DNA of 64,000 bases from Prinsepia uniflora. Taxonomy: Eukaryota > Streptophyta > Magnoliopsida > Rosales > Rosaceae. This document shows positions 32,399 through 44,588 of the stretch, one piece after another. The DNA lies in the NCBI GenBank assembly GCA_032719365.1, contig CM064863.1, forward strand, positions 68,411,583-68,475,582, read 5' to 3'. Numbering within the stretch: position 1 is the stretch's first letter; the number at the start of each line of letters is the position of its first letter. A program made the translations under genes and the position numbers. The notes under the pieces were generated by a model that made no database searches, was not told where the DNA came from, and was given only the letters and a program-made list of their open reading frames with translations.

Positions 32399-35229
32399 TG
32401 TAACGACCTGTCCCAAATTCCATGATTAGATTAGTGACTAATCACGATTAGTGAGGCTAATCCGTGATTAGTAGAGCGAAATCGGACGAACGATGCAAAA
32501 TGACCGTTTTGCCCCTGGGCGTGGGCAAAACGTTGACTTTTCATTCGGGCGATCAAATGGACTTTGACCGTGACGTAGTTCGTGACGTCACGAATTCATA
32601 GACAGGTGGCACGTTCAATTCCGACGTTCGAGGAGGAAGTTATGAGGTTCGGAAGTTTAGGGGCATTTTAGTAATTTTGGTTAAAAGGGTCAAAATGTTG
32701 ACTTTTTTACCAGGATGTCCGATGGCCGAGGGCCAAGGACCATTACGTAGATAGGGACGATACGAATCCATAGACAGGCAGCACGTCGGATTCGGACGTT
32801 CGACGGCGAAGTTACGGTTCACGGAAGTTCAGGTGCACTATTGCACGAATTACGAAATGAACTAACGTTTGGACTCTAGTGGGGCCCAGATATTTATGGA
32901 GGCCCAAACCCGAACAGGTAACCCGGTTACCCATTTTCTCCCTTTTAATTCGATTTTAATGTTGTAGTTGTTTTTGGATGATTAGGAAGTGGTTATTAGG
33001 TTGCGAGGGACATTTTAGGATGGTTTGGAGGGTGGTTCATGGCGGAGGAAGGTTGGAGGGTGGCCGGGAAAAACAGAGGCCGTGGGGAGGTGATTTTTAG
33101 GGATCGATTTAGGAAGTTTTGGTCGGTTTTGTTAATTGGGTTAGATAGGAAATGAGAAAATAGGAATTTAGGAATCGAAATGGGAGCAAACGGACCGAAA
33201 ATGAGGGAGGAGGAGCACTGAACCGGTTCCGCCGGTTCAGCACAGTACCCGGACCGGTTCAAACCGGTTTTCCTGAGGTTGATGGTGATGAACAGTAACC
33301 AGGGCCTTCTAGGAGCTCGTGAGGACGCGTGGTCCATAATTTGGGAAAATGTTCAATACGGGAAATCTTCTATTCGATGTAACGAAGATTTTGGGACTGG
33401 TCTCGTGTCAATCGGACATCGTTTCGATAGTTTTCGGGGTGTCAGAAGGTTTAGAGTCGGTTAAAAATAGTTAAAAGTTCGTGAAAATTACGGGGCTTTG
33501 GTAGGAGGTTAATTAAGTAGTTTGTAACCTTCTATTAAAATTTGGACAGGTTTGAGAGTCCCGGTGATGGTGATCGGCTCGGGGAGCTGTATGGAACGCA
33601 AATCGAGGCGGCAGCTCGGACGGTCTATGAGTGGACCTTATTTTCTAAATTGGTGCATGCATAAATGTTTATTATATGTTTGAAATACTTGTTTGTGATG
33701 CCATAAGTGCATTTGGATGTGTGGTTACGTATTGGCACGTATTTCGAGGTTTCAGCCCTATACGGTGCCTATACGGGTCTGTATTTCTTTATTGGTTTAA
33801 ATGAAAAGGTTTTAGATTTCCAAAAGGATAAAATCGGGTATGAGACCCATTTGGTTTGGTCTCGGGCATGTGACACTATTTACGACCTTCGGGTCTAAAT
33901 CGTGGTCGCGATGGGTGCTATGTGCACGACGATCGACGATACGACGCTCGCCTCCGGATTGGGATGTGTTCCTTCCGGAGAGGTCACGATGCATGATTTG
34001 TGGTCGGGCAGCCTGGGGAGGCTCGACTTCGGAGTGCTGACGGTTCAAGATATCGATCGGTGATGAGTGCACCATGATCATGTGGTGGTCGCGTCAGTTG
34101 ATACGTTCAAGGCGACATATCAGGACTGAGGGCGGTCTTGGATGGATGGTTGCACGCATCACAATGATCGGAGTCGTGACTAACCCTTATATATCGGGCA
34201 CGCTGCCCAGTTGAGTCATATGTTCGGGAACGAGACCTAGTTACTTTACGGTTTATGATTTCGGATCAGGGACCCTACGTGGATTTCCAAGTTCATGACG
34301 GTTTATGGGAACCGGTATGAACTCTGGAAAGGTCATTGTGGTTCATGACGGTTTATGGGAACCGGCATGAACCTTTGTCGGGTCATTATGGTACATGACG
34401 GTTTATGGGAACCGGCATGAACCTTGGTTAATGAATGTTATGGATCATGACGGTTCAAGGGAACCGGGCATGAGCGTTTATGGTATGTATATATATGTAT
34501 TCATATACCTTCCTTTACTTCTATTATTTCCTCCGGGGAGGGTCGTTGGCCTGGGTGGACGCCGGAGTAGTCACGGAGCACCGATTGAGTGGAGTCACCC
34601 CCCAGTTGGGTTCCTTACTCTCAGGAAGGCTATGATTACTATTACCTCGGGTGGGGTCAGTGGTCTGCGGACATTGATCTTGACTTTGAGAAGACTCGGA
34701 TTGAGACCTGGGTAGCACGCGCGTAGCTTTGGAAACCGTGACAGGATTTGTTGTGTGAATTATATGTATATATGATGTATGCTATATGAGTTATGTGATA
34801 TGATGTATGATGTGCGTTTACAAAGGATTTGGGCAGTGGCCCGTATGGTCGATTTCATAGTGGTCCTTTCGACCTTGGTTTATATTCTGTTTTGGGTTTA
34901 GTTCCCACATATGGTTTCTATCTGGATAAATGGTTTTCGAATGCATGCATGCTTTTTAGTGAAGGGTACAAATGTCTTCTGGTTAAAATGTTTTTATAAA
35001 TTCTTGTTTTGTCCACTCACAGTTTTTAATGTTTTGACTGCCCTTCAGGTTGACATAGGATGTGGAATGTAGCAGAGACCGAGATATCACATACCTCCTC
35101 CGGATCCTGGCGTACTCTGATAGCCCGGGAGGGCAAAGGTCGGAAATATCCCTTGTCTGACACTTCGTGTCAGACGGGAGCAGGGTCATCCCGCACTAAT
35201 CCCGGGGGGGATTGGGATGGGTCCTGTCA
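32399..35229 (+). mobile_element. Solo LTR D inside the 5' LTR of chromovirus C
   Basis: 2,831 bp, starting TGTAACGACCTG and ending GGGTCCTGTCA, flanked by ATTGG on both sides (32394-32398 and 35230-35234). Removing it restores the continuity seen in the 3' LTR of C around 51165. It contains a ~50-bp tandem array at about 34290-34474. Confidence 0.94.
34290..34474. repeat. ~50-bp tandem repeat, four copies, in LTR D
   Basis: CATGACGGTTTATGGGAACC followed by GGCATGAAC recurs at about 34293, 34343, 34393 and 34445. Each unit is self-complementary at its ends (GGTT with AACC, TTCATG with CATGAA), so each could fold into a hairpin. Confidence 0.9.
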
Positions 35230-36203
35230 ATTGGTCTCCTCCAGACGTCGACCTGGAGGGTCACGATCCACTGACCAGAATGGGCATCCCCATAGGGATC
35301 CTGTTCCAGGAGTGGGAGATTCTAGTGGTCCCGGACCAGATTTCGGAGAGTTACTCGAACTAGATCCGGGAGAGAGCTCGGACTAGGTTCAGAGATAGAG
35401 CCTCCCAGACGGAGAATTCCTAGGAGTAGACTCGGAGTGAGACCCCGAGTGGTGTGCATACCTTTAGATATAAATCGTGACCATTTTCGGGGATTTGTTC
35501 CCGAGGGGTTGTGTGCCCCGAGTTGGCGTCGAACTTTCTTTCGATGCCGAGGAAGGGATTGTGGATACATAGTTACTTTGGATTTGATGTTGTACGTGCC
35601 CAGATGTATTTTTGTATAGATATATGTATATGTGTAGAAATCTTACATGTTTTCCTAATAGATCGTATTTCTATGTTTTCTACTGAATGCATGTATGTTT
35701 ACAGAAACGAAGGGTCAAATTATATATATGTTCTAAATGAATTTATAATTGTTTTATTTTTGGTCCACTCACACTTTGAATGTTTTCTTGACCCTTCAAG
35801 AGAGGAAACCGAGGAGGGCATTGACTCCGGGGCCAAGGCATAAATATCACCATTGCATTTGGACCACCCTGAGGGGTAGGTGTTATCTTTATTTTGTATT
35901 AGTATGAACATAATGCTCATTTCCCTTGTCTAACGTGTTGTATTATGAAACACACCGGTGTGTATCGAGAGCCCCCAGTAGTGGTATTTGAGTAATAAAA
36001 CCCTCGGAAGGGTATTTGTGGTATTTTGGATTTCTTCTCAGATGGGAGTAGGCCTTCCCTAGTGGTCCCTAGGGGGAAAACGGGGCGGGTTCTGTCAAGT
36101 TGGTATCAGAGCTGAACATTATGTTAGAGGTCTGTACATGGTACATTGACACGCATGTTTTTGTCGTACTAATCTTATTATTTATGCCTTTTAACAGTTC
36201 AGT

Positions 36204-37223
36204 ATGCCCCCGAGACGAGCGACCCCGTTTACACCACCTGAGGTGGGCCTCGCTAGGGGCCCTGGAGATTTGAGTGTCGGGATTTCGTTGATTGGTATGG
36301 CACGTCACCTGGGTGCCACGGTGTTTAGTGGTGAAGCCGATCCTGAGATGGCTCACCGTTGGATTCTAAGACTAGAAAAGATTTTCTTGGTGATGTCCTG
36401 TTCGCCTGAGTAGAGAGTACTGTTAGCCACCTTCCTACTTGATGGTGAGGCTCATGAGTGGTGGTACACACTGGAGTTGTCAGGCTTGGATGCCTTGGTT
36501 GTGACTTGGGAGGAGTTTAAGAGCCGCTTCTTGGACCAGTATTATCTCTGTGCCTTCCGCGAGGCGAAAGAGATTGAGTTCTTGCAGCTCCAGCAAGGAA
36601 ACTCGACTGTCGCGGAGTATGAGCAGTGGTTCCAGAGGTTGTCCAGGTTTGCGGAGGTATATGTGCGGACAGAGGTAGAAAGGTGCCGTTGTTTTGAGCA
36701 GGGTCTGAAAGGCGATATCTGAGCTATGGTGACCTCTTCTGTGATGATTTTCACTACACTACGAGAATTAGCCGATGTTGCAGCTAGGGTGGAAACAAGC
36801 TAGGCCAACCGCCAGCAGGAGACTGATTTGGGACGACGCAGAGATCGTTCCTTTTCTAGACCTTTGGGCCACAGGGCCCCGAAGGGAGGCCGGTTCAGCG
36901 GAGGACAGTCATCCTATAGTGGGGGATCATCGAGTGGTGGTTTGTCTGGCAGGTTCGAGAGAGGTCGTGGGGCCGGATACAGTGTACCGCAGCAGAGTGG
37001 CACTTCCGTGGGGTCTACAAACTGGATGAGGCACACGACATGCTATACGTGTGATGAGACTGGTCATGTATCGAGGGGATGCCCACAGTGGTCGAGTGGT
37101 AGTGTTGCAAGACAGACGTCGAGTACCATGTCATATACTTCTAGAGGAAGAGTATAGAGCGGTTATCGAGGCAATCGCGGGGGACCACGAGGACGTGGTC
37201 GTAGAGCAGGACCCTAGGCACGA
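36204..37223 (+). pseudogene. Chromovirus C gag (several in-frame stops)
   Basis: One frame starting MPPRRATPFTPPE at 36204. It carries the retrotransposon gag core (WWYTLELSGLDALVVTWEEF, FLQLQQGNSTVAEYE, RCRCFEQGL) and a zinc knuckle CYTCDETGHVSRGC at about 37045-37085. In-frame stops occur at 36411-36413 (TAG), 36720-36722 (TGA), 36799-36801 (TAG) and 37155-37157 (TAG). All are one base change from the expected residues, as seen with C-to-T decay of methylated DNA. It would form the particle shell if intact. Confidence 0.9.
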
Positions 37224-38824
37224 GTGTTCGCGATTACTAGGCAGGAGGCCAGGATTGCTCCTGAGGTGGTGATAGGTACACTTACTATCTTTGATGTATA
37301 TGTACGTGTATTGATGGATCTGAGAGCCTCCCATTCTTTTATTTCACGTAGTTGTGTTGGATTGTTAGATCGAGAGTTGTCTGTACTTGAGGATGACATA
37401 GGTGTTGGCACCCCGACTGGGGATATGTATATAGTTAACCAGGTGTTAAGGAACTGTCCAGTTAGGCTAGGGGATTTTGAATTGATGGCAAATTTAATAG
37501 TGTTAGACTTACACGATTTCGATGTGATCCTTGGTATGGATTGGTTATCCGAACATGGAGCGCTGATGGACTGTAGTAAAAAGAGAGTGTTAATCCGGAG
37601 TCCGGACGTACCTGACTTGACCTTCCAAGGAGACGTCGTAGGTTCTTCACCAAGAATTGTTTCGGCCCTCACGACACGAAAGTTACTGAAGAAAGGTTGT
37701 CAAGGATATCTAACTCATGTAGTGGACACGAGTATTGCGACACCCAGAATGGAAGATATACTAGTGGTGCGGGACTTCCCAGATGTGTTTCTAGAAGACT
37801 TACCAGGACTGCCCCCACCCCGAGAGATTGAGTTTACGATAGAGCTACTTCCAGGGACTGGACATATTGCACAAACACCCTATTGTATGGCACTAGCAGA
37901 ATTGAGGGAACTAAGAGAACAACTGTAGGAGTTACTTAAGTTGGGTTTCATCCGGCCAAGTGTATCGCCATGGGGAGCACCGGTCTTATTCGTGCGGAAA
38001 ATGAGGGTAGTCTCAAACTGTGTGTGGATTACCGACAACTAAATAAGGTGACAGTGAGAAATAAATATCCCTTACCTTGGATAGAAGACCTATTCGACCA
38101 GTTGACGGGAGCAAGGTACTTTTCAAAGATCGACTTGAGGTCTGGGTATCATCAATTACGGATCGCCGAGGGAGATGATCCGAAGACAGCTTTCCGGACC
38201 AGGTATGAGCATTTTGAGTTTTTAGTGATGCCCTTTGGTTTGACCAATGCACCTGCAGCCTTTATGGATTTGATGAATCGAGTGTTCAAGTCCTATTTGG
38301 ATAGGTTGTGATTGTGTTTATTGACGATATTCTGGTATATTCAAAAGGCACAAGGGCACATGAGAAACACTTAAGGTTTGTGTTGGCAAGGTTGAGGAAG
38401 GCTCAGTTGTTCGCTAAGTTCAGCAAGTGTCAATTCTGGTTGAACAGTGTTGGCTTTTTAGGCCATGTGATTTCGGTGGAGGGGATCAGTGTGAACCCAT
38501 AAAAAACAGAGGCAATCACAAATTGGGAACAACCTAAGACGGTGACTGAGGTTCGAAGCATCCTGGGGTTAGCAGGGTATTACAGACGTTTTGTGGAAGG
38601 CTTCTCTACTATTGCAGCACCTTTGACCCGCCTGACGAGAAAAAGAGTTAACTTTGTTTGGACTGAGCATTGCGAAAATAGCTTTCAGGAACTAAAGGAA
38701 ATGTTGACCACTGCTCCTGTTTTGGCCTTACCCAGTGATGGTGGGGAGTTTGTGGTTTATAGTGATGCATCCCTACAAGGTCTAGGATGTGTGTTGATGC
38801 AGCACAGGAGATTTATAGCTTATG
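37224..38824 (+). pseudogene. Chromovirus C protease and reverse transcriptase (first part)
   Basis: Same frame as gag at first. Protease motif VLMDLRASHSF has Arg where the family's DxGA Gly stands. Then come LPGLPPPREIEFTIELLPGT and a TAG at 37926-37928. RT follows with frameshifts near 38000 and 38305: VDYRQLNKVTV, KIDLRSGYHQLRI, FGLTNAPAAF and the catalytic box FIDDILVYS (about 38312-38340). An in-frame TAA follows at 38500-38502. The RNase H start (VVYSDASLQGLGCVLMQ) is cut at 38824 by composite insertion I. Confidence 0.9.
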
Positions 38825-39045
38825 TGTAACGACCCGTCCTGGGAGTTAGGATTAAGGAAGTGATTAGTGCCGGATTAGTAGCGTTAATGGGTGGTTAGTT
38901 GGTTACTTTTGGCCCGTTAGTATAGAATGACGATTTTGCCCTTAGTTCGGGCAAAAATGTTGACTTTGAGTTCGGGTGGTCAATTGGACATTGACCGATG
39001 ACCGTGACGTAGTTCGGGACGTCACGAATCCGTAGACAGGTGGCA

Positions 39046-41743
39046 TGACAAGACCCATCCCGATTGTCCCTCGATAATCGCGACAGATCTTGCTCCCGTT
39101 TGACAAGTCAACTGAAGTACCACAATTGCCCTCAGCACTTGCCAAACAAGGGATAATCGTACCTGAGCGCATTCATGCCTCCACCTCCCGATCAGCCTCG
39201 ATCGTCGTGCCACGACCTGGAGGGCCAATAAAACATTAAAGAGTGTGAGTGGACAAAAATTAAAGGTTTAGAAATACATTTATTAAAATCGTCTTACCCT
39301 CCAGTTTTCACAAACATGCATGCATATCACATATAAAACAGGAGTTATATATAAATCAAAGGGAAAAGAAAACAGTTAATACAATTCAAAATCAATCATG
39401 ATACCACCATCCTCAACATCCAATCTCAATATTCAATAACCCGTCACAATATCAATGCAACGCGTGCAAACCCGGGTGTCTCACGTCCGAGTACCTCCCC
39501 AGGATCAACGATGTCTGGGGTGATATCATCTCCAGGATCAACGACGTCTGGAGGATATCAATATAAACTCACACTCCTGAGATTGAGCCTCCCCTCGGAG
39601 CTACTCATCTCCAAGCAGTGGATCGTGACTACTCCAGGATCTACGACGTCTGGAGGAGACCATCAAATCACCGAGGATGATACCACAAATCAAGAATCTC
39701 ATTTTAAAACTATTTAAATCTCAAAATTAAATCAATAGTTCAACAGGGTCTCTGCCCGAAATATAGCATTTCCACAGCACAAGTAAATTCCATAATTTCA
39801 TGTGTAACAGATCATTTATAATTCATTTTCGTCAATTAAATCATATAATTTAGTTTCAAAGTCAAAAGTCATCTCAAATCTCAGATCATCGCCCAAAATC
39901 ACAATTTTATGATTTTCCCGAAATTCGTGCCCAAAAACAATATAATAATAATAATATAATATTCCCAAAATCCGGAAATTATCATATCACATCATTAATC
40001 ATGGCAAACCAATTTAAATCAGATTATAAGCATTTAAAAGCAGTTGAAACATATATGCATGCATTTAGGGTAGAAAACAAAAGCCCACTCACACACCGTC
40101 CAAAGCGCTCGTTTTTCGAGCTGCACGCGTTTCCGTAATTTTCGCTATTTTCCAAAAATCCCGAATCCTGTCCAAAATCATTACTCAGGGTCACTAAGGA
40201 CTCAATTTGCATCATATTAATTTCTCATAATTTTCCGGGAATTTAATATTAATTTAATACGTAACGTAAACTTTCGGACCCTCGAAACATTATCGAGACG
40301 GCGTCCGATCGACTCGCAACCAAAACCAAAAATGTTCGTTACATTAAGTAGGACAAGTTTCATGTTGACCTTACCTCGAAATTCCCACGCACGCGCCCCC
40401 ACGCGCCGCCGTGAGTGGCTGCGCGTGGGTGCCACGCGCCTGCTACAGTAATCATCACTGTTGTCTTCTCGACCCGAATGTCTGGTAAACGGGTCCTGCG
40501 ACCCGCGAGGTGACCCGGTCCAATCCTGCATATTTCTAGTCTATTTCTTAAATTGATTACACTAGTAGGATCGTATTAATGTTTATTGAAGATATGTAAT
40601 GTTAATTTCGTCATTGATTACCTCAATATACTCGATCAATCCTCACAGGTTCGAAGCCTGTTCATCGTCAAGTTCTTCAAACCAGCAGCCAAAACCTTCA
40701 ATTAATTAGTTGTATAGCATCGTAGGTTCATGATAAAGATGATTTCGAAGTCAATTGCACACGAATTAGCCCCCAATTACTCAACCCAAGCTCGAAAATC
40801 TCCGAAGTCCGCCATGTCCGTTCGAGGTCCAAACGACGCCAATTGTCGTCGTATTTGAGTTGGTTCCATTCAGAATGACCTTAGAGAACTCACTTCAATC
40901 TCAGTTTATAACATCTCGAGCTAGAAAGATTAATTCGAATTTTTGGAGCAATTTGAAGGGTTTCGGGTTCTTGGGCAGTTCTTCCCCTTTTTCTTTGTTT
41001 TCCTCCCAATCTCACCCTCTCAATTCCTCTCCAATGTTCCTCTTTCACCTGTTCGTCATGGAAATCAATCCGAGAAGAAGAGATTAATGGAATTTATGTG
41101 ACAAATGTTTTTGTTTCTTACTAACTCTCTGTTTTTGTTTCTTCAGCTGCACACACCTGCACGACAATCCTCACCGCCTAATTGATTAATGTAAGCCATT
41201 AATCATCCTCTTAAGCCACTAATCATCCTCTTAAAGTGACAAGTGTCATTTACTAATTAATCCACATCCAACTAGGCTGAATCAGCCATTTAACCCATTT
41301 AATATCAACTAATTTCACCGCTTAGGACTTTGGTGGCCCAAATTACCATTTTACCCTTGTTCTCACCAATTACCAAAATACCCCTCGCCGTTCTAGACCC
41401 ATAACTTTCTCGTTCGGACTCCGATTGGCGCATGCCGCCTGTCTACGTATTCAGCGTCCCGAGACCTACCCAACGGTATTCTCGGAAAGTCCAAATAATG
41501 TCCGGATCAAAAAGTCAACTTTCGGCCGCTGTGGCCAATTTACCGAATTACCCTCAAACTTCCGCACGTCATAACTTTGTTCTCGAATGTCGGAATCGGC
41601 GTGCCACCTGTCTATGAACTCGTGACGTCCCGACCTACGTCACAATCATCGGTCAAAGTCCGTTTGCCCAATTCCAAGGGCAAAATCGTCATTTTCCCCA
41701 AAATTTCCAAATTTTCCCCTTTTTAAATATTCGGGTCGTTACA
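39046..41743 (-). mobile_element. Solo LTR H, minus strand, inside composite I
   Basis: 2,698 bp, starting TGACAAGACCC and ending GGTCGTTACA, flanked by TGGCA on both sides (39041-39045 and 41744-41748). Removing it restores the match of the host LTR to its relatives (…CAGGTGGCACGCCCG…). It contains a small array at about 39500-39665 (CTCCAGGATC, ACGACGTCTGGAG). Confidence 0.94.
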
Positions 41744-42884
41744 TGGCACGCCCGATTCCGACATCCGAGGAGGAAGTTATGATGTTCGGAAGGTTGAGGG
41801 CACTTTCGTAATTTGGGTAAACGAAGGGGGAAAAGTTGTCTTTACGTACGATAGGGTTTTTACAAGTAGACCAAGGACCGTTAGATAGATTTCGTCGTCC
41901 TGAGTTCAACGACAGGCGGCATGCCTTCATCGGACGTCAGACGAGTGAGATAGGGGTCTAGAACGGAGAAGGGTAGAATCGTAATTTGAACAATTAGGGG
42001 TATTCTGGTCTTTTCGTGCCTTGGGAATTAGGCCAATCAGATAAGGCCAAGTGTACAGGGCTTATTGGATATTTTGAGTTTGGGACCACAGGGCTGTGAC
42101 ACGTGGGGATAGGCTAGAGGCTTCTACAAGTTGCACGGTGTAACATTTTAAGGGTTTTGTTGTTTGTGCTGAGTCGTGTTCGAAGAAGAAAACAGAGAGT
42201 GAGTTTGCGAAAGGGGTTGATCGATTGCAGAGGGTGTTGTGCGTTCTGGTGATCAAGAGAGTGACAGAGAGAAGGGTGGAACTGGTGAGTCGCTTGTGAG
42301 TGAGAACTGTGTGAGAAATTACGGTGGGAGAGTGGTGTGAGTTCTCAGGAAAACAGAGAGGGTCGAAGTAGTGGTGCAGCCACAGACGATCGATTTGATC
42401 CAATCAAGTTCGAAGGGAGGCTTGGACGGCTGAGGACGACTCTGTGAACGCAGAAGAGCATGGCGGCGAGAACGGCGGAGGTGAGATCGACGGTAAGCCC
42501 TGTTTCCCCTATTTTTCCGATTTTTTTCAATTCGAAAGTCGTGGCTTTTGGGGCTGAGTCGTGGCTTTTGGGGCTGAGTCGAGGGCTTCTGGGAGTGTTG
42601 TGAGACTCAGTAGGTCCCTAGGAGTTGTTTAAACTCGCAGACGTGACGGGGGAGTTCGTGGTTGGCCTGGAACCGAAACAGAGTTTTGGGTGGTTTCTGG
42701 TTCGAGCTAGGGAAGACGGGTTAGAGGCTTTGATGTCTAGTTCTTAGGATTCGAATTAGTTGCTAGGAGGAGGACGAAGCTAAGGGGGTTGAAAGGAACG
42801 GAATTGGTTGAGGGACGGCGGAGAACCGGTCACGCCGGTTCGGTACAGTTGAAACGGCTGACCAGAGGTTGAAGACAACCCTGT

Positions 42885-42945
42885 AGCAGGCGCGTGAGGC
42901 CCACGCGCAGCCACTTTGGGCGGCGCGTTGGGGCACGTGGGGAGA
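42885..42945. promoter_or_regulatory. GC-rich CGCGTG / CACGCG block of LTR I (conserved in several LTRs)
   Basis: GGCGCGTG and CCACGCGCAGCC words can pair with each other. Equivalent blocks lie at about 47285-47335 (LTR J), 31718-31740 (C), 40385-40435 (H, inverted), 62872-62925 (L, inverted) and 4578-4640 (M, inverted). They are usually near a CTGTAGCAG-like word. Conservation across diverged LTRs suggests a role in LTR expression. CGCG words are known CAMTA-type sites, but this is only a suggestion. Confidence 0.4.
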
Positions 42946-43629
42946 ATTCCGGCGAACCTTCCAACATGGTTTTTGGTCTAATGGTTGTAACGAATCTTTT
43001 AGGATAGGTTTCGGGACAATCGGATGTTGTTTCAGGTTAGTTCTACGAGGTTGAAGGTTTAGGGTCCCAGTTAGTTACGTTCGAAGTTCAGGAAATTTGT
43101 GGGAAATTAGGATACGCTTCGTTGACATGTTAGTAACTTGTTTTGGTGACTTGTGACAGGATCGGGAATCCCCGAGGCGGACGACGAACGTACGGGACGT
43201 ACGGGACGCGAGTGACGTACCCGGGAACTGTGAGTGGACTGTTTGTTTTCTAACCGAGCATGCATAACTGTTTTACTTATTTAATTATGTTTCTAATCAT
43301 GCTTTTGTGCTTTCGATATGCGCTTCCATGACTTATGTTTCTATATTCTGCTTTACTTAATTATGCTTTAGATAACTGTTTTACTTGTCGGATTTGCACG
43401 TATTTCGAGAATAATGGTTTCTGTGATGCTTTTGAGTATGGTTTCGGATGAATGAATATGTTTTAGACGCATTCTGTTTAATTATGATTTGTGGAATGAT
43501 TTGAGGTTGGAAATGAAATTCGGGAGGAAGTTCCCTTTTTAACAAATGACATGTCGGTTTTCGAAGCTTTCTGGTTTGGCTCTGGTTTTCGGATTTTGGT
43601 GGTTTTTCTTATATGTGAGAAATGGTTTT

Positions 43630-43871
43630 GAGTTTAAAGACTCAGAAAAACCCACTGGATCTGGTTTTGAGTTTAAAGACTTGGATTGATTGACGGGGGG
43701 AGGGCCCTGGACTAATGGTTTGAGTTTAAAGACTCGGTATGACTTTGAGTTTAAAGACTCGGTGATAATGATACCCCCTGAGGCCTGTGATTGTGTTTTG
43801 AGTTTAAAGACTCGTTGATATCCCGGGAAGGCCTGGCTATTGCGCATTGTGTTTTGAGTTTAAAGACTCGG
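43630..43871. repeat. Interspersed 16-19 bp repeats in LTR I, six copies
   Basis: GAGTTTAAAGACTCGG or near copies start at about 43630, 43669, 43721, 43745, 43799 and 43856 with unrelated spacers of 8-60 bp. The word is partly palindromic (GAGT with ACTC). The same word is amplified in LTR J. Confidence 0.92.
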
Positions 43872-44165
43872 CGCACTTGAGATCCAGTAAATGTATATGA
43901 TTGATGTTTTTCACTGGTTTTTGAATGTTTTGGACTGTGACCCGAATAACTTGGTTTCTATGGTTTTAAGGCCGAGTGCCTGAACTTTGGTTTTGAGTTC
44001 TGATGATTTTTGCATGTTGTTTCCCTTCGTACTACAGTTATTTTAAGTTACTTGGTTATGCATGCATGTTTTCAAAATGGAGGGTGTAACCCTGGTTTAT
44101 TTTCGCAAACGGTTTTCTTACTCTTTATTTTTAGTCCACTCACATTTTTAATGTTTTTGACACCC

Positions 44166-44588
44166 TCCAGGTCGGGGTCCGGCTCTGATACCATTCTATC
44201 ACGACTCGGCACATCTAACACAATATTGTCCGCTTTGGACCCAGCCCTCACGGTTTTGTTTTCGGGAGCTCACGTGCAACTTCCCAGTATGTCACATATC
44301 ATGAGATTGTACCAGCCTTAACTCGCTTAACTTTGGGGTTCCAATCCCCCCCAAAGCCACTGAGCTCCCAAAAGGCCTTGTGTTAGATAGATACGTGCCC
44401 ACACATATAAGGTACTTCACCTTTCCTTCCCCGAGCGATGTGGGATCGTTCACCGATCTTACCTTTCCAAGCTCACGGGTCTTGCTCACCGATCTTGCTT
44501 CTCAAGCTCACGAGTCTTGCTCACCGATCTTGCTTCTCAAGCTCACGGGTCTTGCTCACTGTTCTTGCTTCCAAGACCAGGTCTTACA
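44166..44588 (-). mobile_element. Cassandra 5' LTR and primer site, minus strand
   Basis: The LTR occupies about 44197-44588 (392 bp). Its start on the minus strand is TGTAAGACCTGG, and a 5S-like block lies at about 44270-44340. The inverted primer site TGGTATCAGAGCC (44181-44193) follows, and only a few bases of the internal region remain before the junction with LTR I at about 44170. ~33-bp subrepeats lie at about 44443-44575. Confidence 0.85.
44443..44575. repeat. ~33-bp subrepeats within the Cassandra LTR, ~4 copies
   Basis: CAAGCTCACGGGTCTTGCTC followed by ACCGATCTTGCTTCT recurs with few changes. Reverse-strand versions occur at about 29050-29150. Confidence 0.85.

Larger units (their letters stand above)
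38825..44588. mobile_element. Composite insertion I: LTR start of one family joined to a Cassandra LTR
   Basis: TTATG stands at both borders (38820-38824 and 44589-44593), and removing the insert joins the RNase H reading (FIAY with ASRQLKPH). The left end TGTAACGACCCG is the start of a chromovirus LTR in plus orientation; its body runs 38825-39045 and 41749 to about 44170, split by solo LTR H. Its own 3' end is absent. Instead the right end is a minus-strand Cassandra piece ending in TCTTACA, which is the inverted start of a Cassandra LTR. So both outer ends are LTR starts of two different elements. Confidence 0.85.
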
